Below are positions 24,130 through 33,468 of a DNA stretch of 64,000 nt, piece by piece; the first letter of the stretch is position 1, and every line of letters begins with the position of its first letter. The translations under genes and the position numbers were made by a program. Below the pieces are notes generated by a model. It had not been told where the DNA came from and ran no database searches. It was given only the letters and a program-made list of their open reading frames with translations. The DNA comes from Gelatoporia subvermispora B. Its lineage: Eukaryota; Basidiomycota; Agaricomycetes; Polyporales; Gelatoporiaceae. The stretch spans positions 679,321 through 743,320 of the forward strand of contig KB445807.1 of assembly GCA_000320605.2 (NCBI GenBank), in the 5' to 3' direction.

Positions 24130-25460
24130 GATAGGAGCGTTCACGGCCGACCAAGACATGTTCACCTTCTGCTCTGCTAGCGCAATGCCGTTCTTCGAAA
24201 CCGCATGCTCGGGCACCTTGAGTGCTCTGTCGTCGAATTTCGACCTGTAGGTCATGGATATCGTCAGTTTACCACAGCTTTTCGCGACCCAGGAGGTCGA
24301 GGCTCACCAGGTCACCCAAAGAGCCCCTCTTCCTAAGGCTGCGCTTGTGCTCGGCACCATGTCCAAGTCTCTCGGTATGAGGACTGATGTATTCTCATGT
24401 GGCGTAGTAGTATGCGGACTCGCTCAAACGAACCTGGGGAATGGAAACTCTTGAGAGAGCAGATGAGGATCGAGAACGCAAATGTATGGTGCACTACAGC
24501 ATACGAGCAGGAGCGTTGATATTCATCGTTGCTATCCACGGGCTGACGCAGAAAGACATGCGAAACGTACTGATAACGCCCCTCTCAATATAATTTGATA
24601 CGGTCACCGGCGACCGCTCTCAGCTGGAACCATGTGCGGCTCGGATTGCGACTCTGCCATACCTTGAGCAAAATCGAAAGTTTTGAAGTTGAACATCGAT
24701 CATTGACGTGCCCAGTGCCCTAGCCCAGCGGGATCTCACTTGTCGGGCTGCGCAGATTTGCGATGAATAGCTTCCGGGTTACGATGGTCGTAGGCTCGAG
24801 AATGGCCGGTCGATGCGTGGTTGGTTCGGTGCACAAAGCTAGGATGCGCCTGTCGCACAACGCGTCGTCGACGCGTGACTTGAGCGCCTAGCGCGCTGCC
24901 CAGCAGCCAGTTTGAATATCCTCCTCCCGCCCATTGCCAACGCCCGACCACCTCGGTCTTGTATCCTAGTATCACGCACCTTCGCGGACCGCATGAGCCT
25001 CAGGCCAGCATATCATCGTCTCCGGATGCACGCTCTGCAGCAACGGGAAACCTCTGAAGGCGAGGTCGTGCGTGACGCATGCGAGGTACGCAAATGCGTT
25101 CCGCAGAGCCGAACAGACAGCAAAGGTGTAATTGACAACGAAGGAGGAGCGCGAGCCGAGGTTGCGAGCGTTGCCCGTCCTGCGGCCCCCGAGCCTGCTC
25201 GCGACATATGTGGCGAGCAAAAGTATGGAGAGGCGGCCGGCCTGAATATGGTGTGGGTCCTTCCGCTTTCGGCATAGCAAACCTACCCTCAATTTGTGCC
25301 GATCAGTTGTCCGATCAATGGGTGACGGGCGACGGAAGGCGGCGGGCGATGCCTGCAATTGCGCTCGCTCTGAGCCCCCGCGGGGACAGCATGAAGGACA
25401 GGAAGGAAGCATCATGCTCACTGAGTCCCACAGAAGTCGGTGCCCGATATGCGCGCGGAC
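24130..25460 (+). repeat. Dispersed repeat A, copy A3, with a decayed host-gene fragment
   Basis: The longest match to inverted copy A1. Shared blocks include GGTCGAAATTCGACGACAGAGCACTCAAGG (as reverse complement of 24215-24245), the CAACGATGAATATCAACGCTCCTGCTCG region, GAGCAAAATCGAAAGTTTTG and TAGCCCAGCGGGATCTCAC. Around 25015-25110 it has the host-gene piece (GGATGCACGCTCTGCAGCAACG). Ends are approximate; no terminal repeats or target duplication were identified. Confidence 0.6.
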
Positions 25461-25739
25461 AGAAGCCGCTGCCCGATCGAAGCCTCGTTCTTCCGTCTTG
25501 GGATTTTTTCTGTCCGCCAGCGCGGTCCTGTCAAGCGCATATAGCCACTCTCCTTCCAGTTTTGCATCACCAATGGCTCTCTGCGGTTCCACCCGGCAAT
25601 TACGTGTATGCCCATACGGATACCCGCCCACCTCTCTCGTCGTGTACACAGCGCGCCCTTCGCCCCACCTCGCATATGAAAGGGAACCTCATGCTAGCAT
25701 TTTCGCAACAGGAGCCGACCTAGTCCCAGCCCGGCGGGG

Positions 25740-26400
25740 CTATTGCGGAGCGTGCACGTCGCGACGGCTGCGGCGCAGTGACAGGGGCTGTTGTTGACGA
25801 CCCCGCGATTAGCGTTCGCCCAAAGCCCAACGCTGTGCCCGCTATGCTCGCCCACGTCTCGGCACACGCATACACTCACCCGCGCATACACCCACCCCGT
25901 TCGCTACCCACGTCTCGCTTGCTGTCTACACGCCGCCGCGTCGCACTGCTCAAGCTGGCTTCCATTCTCTCACGCTCGCGCCCACATCCACACGCACATC
26001 CCCGATATCCGTCGACAATCATTGTGCATCGCGATCCGCACCCACTCAACACTCGTCCGCAATTTCGATTAGCTCCACCGCTGTACTCTTCGCTTCGTCA
26101 GCCCTGCCGTCTCGCATACTTTGCTTCGTGCCGTCGTCTTGTTCCGCGCTCGCTCATCGTGCTCCCTCCATTCCCCCTCTCCTCCCGCCGCATCCCATCC
26201 CCTCTCCTCCCTCCGTGTCCCTACGTCCCCTCCCGCCGTACTTGGCATGTCATCCCCTCTTATCCACACCCCTACCCGTACCATACTCACCCCGCCCGCC
26301 CTTCCTGTCCCGTGTCCATCACTCACCTGCTTGTGCCTGCAGCGCTCATCGTTATCGCCTGTCCATAATACGATGCGTTCGCGCAACGACATCAATTTCT
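25740..26400 (+). repeat. Dispersed repeat B, copy B3, with a stub of the 8.6 kb gene
   Basis: Begins with the last codons of the parental gene in decayed form (GCACGTCGCGACGGCTGCGGCGCAGTGA) and continues into the same non-coding flank as at 7920-8600 and 19464-20060, ending near ACCTGCTTGTGCCTGCAGC..CATCGTTAT. No open frame is preserved. Confidence 0.55.
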
Positions 26401-27159
26401 TCCCAGACCCAGTCTGCTAGGGTTCATGAGAGGACGGACGATATGTGCGTGAGCACTGTCTGTGGAAATCCCGAGCGCTGTGCGCCGAAGCTCAATGGGT
26501 CGTCCAAGGCTCGTGAGGTATATCCATAGATCTCCCCCGCGCTCGGACGCATGACGGCCCTTCGACTTCCGCCCCCTCGATGCTAGGCGCACATGCGCCC
26601 GAGCCTGCGAGTGTCCGCAAAGGCAAAACCGTCGGCGCCGAGCGCGGGTGCGGCCCGGTTTGTTGTCCCTGGAGTGCGCGCAGAGTGCGATGTTTAGCGT
26701 TTCGCCCTGTTTTCGTCGCAACCCCCAGCACTCGACGATACGCCATGGACGCCGAGGGCTTGACAAATCGGCTCTAGTGCGCTCTCCCGATCGCCGACGA
26801 CGCCCGACTCCAGAGCGCGCGTGTAGGGTGGACCGCAACCCATCACACACTAGCGATAAAGGCGCCACAGCATCTCATGGTTCCTCGTCACGAGCGCTTG
26901 GTTTCGCTCACGAAGATTTCGCGGCGATGATGGCAGCTTGCGAGTTTGTATACCTATTGCTCTCGAGCTGCATCCTACACGAGGCCTCGGGCGCTGGGCT
27001 CTGATCTATCAGATCTACTTAAGATGAATTCACAGAGCGTCAGCTCGGTTTGACCATATACCGGATGATCGCTGTGATGAGAGGATGGACATTGGATATA
27101 ACAGACGCGAAAGATGTGCTTGTTCTATGCAATCAGCTCACAGTAAGTACATGGCCCAT
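26401..27159. other. Intergenic, nothing recognised
   Basis: A GC-rich stretch with overlapping frames on both strands and no splice-supported gene. It contains the 3' side of the truncated 4HB pseudogene. Confidence 0.35.
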
Positions 27160-27936
27160 TATTCGACGGCTTCTCCAGGCGCCGAGTGAACGAGCCCAAT
27201 TCCCATGTCCGATGCCCAGAACTGTAGAAGCCCCGTTCGGTCATTCACAGCGACACGCCCGCAGATCTCGGCGCGAAACACACGCCGACGCCCGTGGTGC
27301 CCGGTCCCTCGGGCCTCAGCTTCTGGCCAATGCTCAGCAGGCAACATGCCTGCAGCCTCCGCGTCAGCGCGTGCGCCATCGTGCAGCGAGATTGCATACA
27401 TCACAGGAACGCCGTGCCGCGTCCAAACCTTCGGCGCGCGCGCGATGCTGCTACCCCGCGAGAACTCCACGGAGGCCTTGCGCTCCTCCAGCTCAGCAGC
27501 GTCGGCGCGAATGGCCTCGAGCAGCCCGGTCGGGGTTTCGAGTGCGCATGTGGCAACTGGCAAGGCGGTGCGAAACGTGTGCCCACGCGGAGAGCCGGCT
27601 AAGATTGGCGACGAGATCCGCGGCGGCGGCGTCGACGTTCTGGGCGGTGCGCTTCTCGGTGTACTGCGCGAGCTCCTTGGTGCGCAGTGCAACTCGGTTG
27701 TAATTCGCGTTGGACGTATCCACTTTCTACGAACTCGTTGATGAAAACTAATGGTCTCACAAAATCGAGTTGAAGATATTTCATACGTCAATGGTCTTCA
27801 GCAACCCGATAACCCCCAAAAAGACTGCTCCAAGGCACGGAACCTCGGACACAGTGTCTGAGCTGTTTTTGAGAGCCTCGAGGACCGTGATAGCATTTCC
27901 TAGGACGTCAGTCGCTACGTCGGGCTTCTTGCCCAT
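27160..27936 (-). pseudogene. Truncated, frameshifted 4HB gene (M4)
   Basis: Starts at an ATG at 27934-27936 (MGKKPDVATDVLGNAITVL), nearly identical to M1 over the first exon. The second exon (LRTKELAQYTEKR..DAAAADLVANLSRL) and third exon (GLLEAIRADAAELEERKASV) also align. Within the third exon a deletion of roughly 20 bases changes the frame after SSIA: the ancestral continuation (EGLDAARRSCD) is now out of frame. The next exon is still recognisable (GCATGTTGCCTGCTGAGCATT, ACCLLSI). There is no kinase-like or C-terminal part. It could be a relic, or a short 4HB-only product if translated in the new frame (stop near 27160). A relic is more likely. Confidence 0.7.
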
Positions 27937-29649
27937 TGCTGTAGCCGTCAAATCGAGTGAGTGGAGAGAATTCATCGAAATATGGAGGATCTTGAGCCTT
28001 ACATATGAGTGTTGAGTTAAGACACTGGTAAAAGGCATTTCGAGACGACACTGATCAAAATGACCGTTACGCCACGTCCCGTACAAGCTGCTCAAGTTCT
28101 TGTTGGTTCTGCCGGAGAAGTCTCCTACCCGTGGCAACTACACTGCATCAGCCGTCTGTGGCATTCAGCACACGGACGCCTAAGCTACTTCACTATGGCG
28201 GATTGTTCCCAGCGTTCAGCTGCAATGCATCATCGATGTCACGACAACACTGTACAAGCATGAAGAACTCACCGATAACGATATCATGGACAGCAATGTC
28301 GTGTTGGTTAGCAAGATGGATCGCGTGGCTCCAGGAACTCTCCAGAATCCAGCCCTTGAGGCAAATCGATGTGCCGCACTCTACACCTCCCCATCTAGAT
28401 TCAGTGTCCGCTAGGTACCTATCAAAACACATATAACGAAGTCAACCGGTCTCCGAGACTATGTTGATAAAATCTGCTCGTACCGCAGGCCGGCGGAGTA
28501 ATCATTACCAGCTTGAGCGCATTGTACGCCTGGCTCTAGTTCATCTTCCCAGAGCTCCGAGTCGTCCACAACTCTTCCATCAGCACACATAGTGGCGATG
28601 ATGTTCCCTATATAGACGAACTGGCAGCCCGCAGTTGAGCGACCGTAGTCCCCGAGCCGAATGGATGTCGAGGACTCGACGGGCAGATCTTGCATCGCTT
28701 CATATAAACCTCGGGTGTGAAAATCGGGGATATATGTCTGGTTTCGAAGAGCAGCGAGGCCTGCCTGCATCTGAGTTGAATCACCCCAAAACCTGTTCAC
28801 TTTCATGGATATTGGGAATTATGCCATCACAGTCAATAAGCAAGACTTATACATTGCCAACAGCACTCCCAATCCAGATCTTGTGTAAGCGTGGACATCT
28901 TACGGGAGGAATAAATGTGGCTCGCATATAGATAGCGCGCACACCAGAAATGAATGACGTCGTGAAATGTATGGCTCAAGTCGTCGACGGTGAACAATGA
29001 TCTGTTGGCCCGGCCCACACGAGTAGTCGGAAAAGATGTATATCCAGGAATGCGTGTGATGACCGATGTTGAGACTGTTCTCTGAACATAGGCGCATGCG
29101 ATCTGCAGGGAGTCTCAGTTACTTGATCACCTGTGACATTTGATGCGGACGCACATACCGGGTAGTCAAGCAGCTGTCAAAATGCGTCTGGTCATGTTCC
29201 GGATCGCGCCGCGAGGGATGTACACACCATCTGCAGCCACGTCTGTAGGATGTCCACCATCTTTGTATTGCTACTCAGGTATTGCTTCAACGACACCCCC
29301 TCTGTTGGCAGGTAAGCTCTTCTTGACAAAAGGCGAGATTTATGTCATTCTCGTCTTACCAGTTTCCAGGACGTAGTAGGTATCCCCAAGTGCAGAACGA
29401 GAGTAACCGAGGATTTGCGCAATGCGCGGGTGATATCTGATCGCAGTACGAATTATCAGGGGTGCACGTGGTCCGGAAGTTTTCCGACATACATTCGAGG
29501 ATAACGTCTGCACATTGCTGCGACATCCGGCTTAGAGCAAAGAGAGATTAGTGCAGATTATGTGTTGGCGTGAGGCACACACCCGTACTGCACCATTGCT
29601 TGGTAAGGTGCGTATCATCACGAGCCTGTTTCTCCATTGTGCTAGCATT

Positions 29650-29831
29650 CATCAGCAAAATCTTCCTTTTGCTTTGACCGCTTTTACATCTTTTTCGGGC
29701 CCGAAGCGCCCTGAAAGCAGCAAAAGCGGTAAAATCTCAGTCCCAGGGGACTGGGATTTTCCCGCTTTTCCTGCTTTTTCAATCCAAAGTAGGAAAAGCG
29801 GCGCCAAAGCAAATACAACATTTTCCTGATG
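29650..29831. mobile_element. 182-bp MITE-like inverted-repeat element inside an exon of M2
   Basis: Imperfect terminal inverted repeats: the left end reads CATCAGCAAAATCTTCC then TTTGCTTTGACCGCTTTT. The right end, reverse-complemented, reads CATCAGGAAAATGTTG then TTTGCTTTGGCGCCGCTTTT. Comparison with the uninterrupted paralogue M1 (GGGGCAATGCTAGCACAC) places the insertion between GCAA and AATGCTAGC, with an apparent AA/TT duplication. It has no coding capacity, so it would need a transposase in trans. A strong hairpin fills its centre. The superfamily cannot be assigned. Confidence 0.75.
29717..29774. repeat. Long perfect-like hairpin in the centre of the 182-bp element
   Basis: GCAGCAAAAGCGGTAAAATC pairs with the reverse complement of GATTTTCCCGCTTTTCCTGC around the centre CAGTCCCAGGGGACTG. 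The stem is about 28 bp with a few mismatches. If transcribed it would fold strongly and could feed small-RNA pathways. Confidence 0.8.
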
Positions 29832-30696
29832 TTGCACCACGGGGTTATTTGTCGTCCGGAAGGAAGCCGTCGCATTCCTCAATAAGCTTCAAGTCCGAAG
29901 GTCGAAAAATTCGGTACTGAAGAAGACGTGAGAACTACCCGAACACGCGAGTGACAAACCTGGTTCTCGTCAGACTCTCTCTGTTTCGTGGACGTGTCAA
30001 TCGTACCGTCAAATATAATGCCAGAGCTGAGAGAACGGACCTGATCTTCGTTCCATTCCATCTGTTTCTTCACTTTGCGGTTCATGCTTAGCAAACAGCA
30101 TGCCTAGACATCGTGCTTGAGCATACACAATGTAAACAAGGGTAAGGGTCTCTGACACCGAAGGAGCGCCATGCCGAGTCCAATGCTTCGGTATGATCAC
30201 TCAGCTTCTCTGCGATGCTATTAGTACTCCGAGGTGGCTTAAGAACCAATTTACGTTCTTTCAGCTCGACAACGTCGATTCGAATCGCCTTGAGCAATCT
30301 AGTAGACCTTATCAATATACAACAAGGTGAAGCTGGAATAGGCGCACACGGATAGCTGTTCGAGGTTGGTCGTGAGATCAGCGTCAATATCATGAACATT
30401 GTCTGTGATCTGCTTCTCGATGTATCGAATCAGCTCTGCCGTGCGCTGCGCAAGTCGCTTGCATTCTCCACTGAAGCCATAAACTTTCTGCAAAGTTCTG
30501 ATCAGGCGCGATGTGCTCACAAAGACGAGTCTCAGACAATCCGCACCTCGATGGTCTTCAGTAGCCCGGGCGCCCGAGCGAGTACGGCTCCAAGGCGTGG
30601 GATCACAGAAATGGCATTTGAGCCATCTTTGAGAATCTCGAGAGCCGTGATAGAGGCTCCTAAGATATCAACTGTTGTGTTGGATTTCTTGCCCAT

Positions 30697-31693
30697 GGCC
30701 AAAGCTGCTAAGACGAGTTGGCTGAGGGTAACACGCAAAGCCAGAGCTCCAGGTACAACAGCTGCCCCACGGCAAACGCCGCCAATGCTTCTTTGTATGC
30801 TCTCATCTGCGTGGCTAGCACATGACAGCTGGACGCATCCCTGCGGCGCAGTTCCAGCTCAGAGGTAGAGCAACTGTATAGGGGGGACCGAGTATATAGG
30901 CGCGGAAATGAGGACCGTCGAATACACATGGAATCGGATGCAGCACCTTGTGACGTGTCCTGTACTTCTTCCCTGCCTCTTGCTCTGCGGTGTACGTATG
31001 AATACATCCTCGCAAGGCCATTTATGGCGGCACTCGGTGGATGTATTGTTACGTTGCCCGTTACGTTGTCCAGAGACCTGCCACCATTTCCAAGCCCCAT
31101 ATGCAAGCATTTAGGGGCATTCACAACGTTCAAATGCCACTTGCACAGCAATGAGGGCACAATGTAGAAAGCGGCCACGTGTGGTCCATCTGGTCTGGAG
31201 AAGAAGAATGGCATCGTGAAGCTACCTGGTATATGTACCTCCGCATTGAAACGATCATTAACTAACCTAGGCCTGCTTAGATGAGCTTTATCTTTTCGCA
31301 CACCCGACGCTTGATTTTTAAACCACCATTTCTCATCGAATCAGCGGCAGCTGAACCGATACTGATACGGGGGCGTACAGGGACATGTGTGCTGCAGTGC
31401 AGCGATTGCGCAGCGAAGCCTAATGGTAGCAGCGTCATCCTACGTAGGCTGAGATTTACCTGGTCTTTAAAGCAGCTGAAAATGCGCAAATAATCACCAG
31501 TTACTGGCTATAATTCGAGTTGGAGTGGCATTGCTCACGACTTGCTTGGGTTTTGAACATGATGATGATGGAACCAAGATCGTCGCGGCCGAGTTGGTCA
31601 ACGCCAATTAGCGCGCGACGCGTTGCGGAGCTCGAATCCCATCTGTGCTCTCCGGTCCCGTCGCGCTACTGCCTGCCACGGCCCATACTCATC
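30697..31693. other. Intergenic between the M2 start and the 31.7 kb gene
   Basis: Contains a likely TATA element for M2 near 30891-30897 (TATATAG on plus, read on minus as CTATATA). The 197-codon minus-strand frame at 30708-31301 has no family resemblance and overlaps the M2 promoter; it is not supported as a gene. Confidence 0.4.
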
Positions 31694-32152
31694 ATGTCCT
31701 CGCCGTATTTCCCTCATGTACTCTACTCCCTTGCTATCATTTCGCTCGGAATGCACACCCTGCGACAACGTAAGGATGCCGAGGCCGCGCGGGACGGGTG
31801 TGAGGCGCGGATCTCCGTACTCTCAGACCTTGCGACGCGTCTGCGCGCACGCGAGCGCGTGCCCGAGGAGGAGTTCAAGCGGATGTGGAGGCTCTCGAGG
31901 CCAAGGGAGGAGCTGGAAGCTGCGCTGCCGGGGTCCAGGGAAGAGAAGGAGATTGGGTGGCGCGAGGTCTTGTTTGGGCGGAAGGTTGGAGGGGAGGGGG
32001 AGCAGCAGGCGAAGGAGATGTCAGAGAGGCAGGAAGAGTGGGATAGGAAGGATTGGGAGCAGGGTACGTGTTGTGCTGGTTGATTGCGTTTGAGGTTGAT
32101 CAAAGGGGTGTCAGTGAAAGCGGAAGTCACAACGAACGAGGGCGGTCAGTGA
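31694..32152 (+). CDS. Small N-terminally anchored coiled-coil protein, 138 aa
   Basis: Two exons, 31694-32063 and 32106-32152, joined through a 42-nt GT-AG intron. The N-terminus (MSSPYFPHVLYSLAIISLGM) is a hydrophobic segment with few charges, a likely signal anchor. It is followed by basic residues and a long charged helix (RKDAEAARDGCEARISVLSD, then MSERQEEWDRKDWEQ). It resembles small uncharacterised agaricomycete proteins with a membrane helix and coiled coil, possibly mitochondrial; I do not recognise a named family. Decayed copies of its 5' part lie inside repeat A at about 640-740 (minus), 18165-18310 and 25000-25110. Confidence 0.7.
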
Positions 32153-33468
32153 ACCTGCATTCGAGCTCTCAAGCTTTCCTGGGGGCATATTCCCGGCCTT
32201 CGGCCCCCGGATTTACTTGAACATACATGACGATCGACATCGTGCAAATGCGGCGCCTCCCGGATATGCGCATGCGTCCTTTCGTTCTCAAGGCCCCGCC
32301 CTGATCCACTCACACTCGCCGTGCACTTGACAGACGGCGGCTGATGCCAAGCGTTCATTATCACTTGTTCCGATCCCTCTTGCTCTAGTCATTCGTCAAG
32401 GCACAGACGAAGGAAAGGAGCGAGGAACGTGGATACGAGGGAGGACCAGAGCCGAGGGCTCGCTGCAAACCGGGAGAATGTAGGAAGGTGGACGAGCTGA
32501 GGCTGTTGGCAAGGATTGTGCGATGTATTAACGGGTGCGCCAAATCTTCAGGATGTTGTATCTATTTGACGAACCATATATGTGGTGTTTGACGCAATGT
32601 CCAACCTGATGCCCCTGCTCTCTGATCTGACGCTGGCCGCTGGCCCATTTTGCTGAATTTCTACCGCTCCTAAATGTGCCAGCAGCCCATATCTCGATCT
32701 GCTCTTCAGTAAATTTACAACTGCATCATCGTCTCGCTCCAAACATGTAGCAATACAACGCTGACTTCCTGCGCTCGACAACTGAGGCATCCGAACAACA
32801 AACCCTCGACAGTGCTCGAACTATCCTCAAAGAGAAGCTATTCGAGATCAAAGCCGCATCTACTTCTTAGCATGTTACTAAGGATTTGGCTGCCGTGTTG
32901 GTTTATCGTTCCCGACCTCCGATCTCTTGGTTTTGCGCTGTGACGTCGACCGTTGCGGCTCCGCCTCTCTAGCTCACTTATGTGGCTGCATCCCCCCTGT
33001 ACCCGTCTTCACACTCTTCGACCGCCAACGGCGACCACGTGTACATATATGCCTATCTACCTTCGCAACCCGCTGGCGAGAACCTGTACATTCTGCCCAC
33101 CCGGTTTACTTCTCAATTGATGAATTTAAATTTCGCATCCTGAGAGCTAATTTTTCGTCGCATTATCACCTCTGTACCTCTTCAGAGTTCGGCGCACACT
33201 GCGTACATGCAACGTGCAAGGATTCGTGTACCTCATCATTTACAGGTCCCCTTCCCCCTAGCGTGTCCTGGTTCGAAAACATGCTCCTGCTCGACCCATT
33301 TCTCTCATGCCCGTGCGACGAGCCGTGTACCAGTGATCCCATCACTCTACGACCTCGAAACGCACATTTGGAGAACGATTAGATGGGGCAGCGGATGGAC
33401 TACGCTGCTGGCTGTACAGATAGGTCCATAGCTCGCCTTCCAGAGATGTCAAGTGTTCGCCACACATT
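32153..33468. other. Intergenic, nothing recognised
   Basis: A 151-codon plus-strand frame at 32927-33382 is cysteine-rich but has no supported splice structure or recognised domain. The remainder is featureless apart from the 3' flank of the M3 gene. Confidence 0.35.

Larger units (their letters stand above)
28193..30696 (-). pseudogene. Broken 4HB plus pseudokinase gene (M2) with a transposon in an exon
   Basis: Starts at 30696 with MGKKSNTTVDILGASITALE. Helical exons follow (TAELIRYIEKQIT, then LLKAIRIDVVELKERK and KLSDHTEALDSAWRSF, then ACCLLSMNRKV). The kinase-like exon begins YRIFRPSDLK..CDGFLPDDK and hits TAA where M1 has TAT. Then a 182-bp inverted-repeat element (29650-29831) splits the exon; the ancestral sequence resumes as MLAQWRNRLVMIR, with the beta-3 lysine replaced. 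Later parts are still recognisable: YHPRIAQILGYS, then SIRLGDYG, DRYLADTESRWGG and HDIAVHDIVIG. The YWSLDP C-terminal block is missing; copy M4 starts within about 260 bases of its 3' end. Nonsense codon, insertion and truncation all indicate a pseudogene. Confidence 0.75.

Noticed and set aside
30708..31301. 197-codon minus-strand frame upstream of M2
   Set aside because: It covers the likely M2 promoter and has no family resemblance; the M2 start at 30696 with the family MGKK motif lies just downstream of it.
32927..33382. 151-codon cysteine-rich plus-strand frame
   Set aside because: No signal peptide pattern, no recognised cysteine framework and no splice support; left as intergenic.
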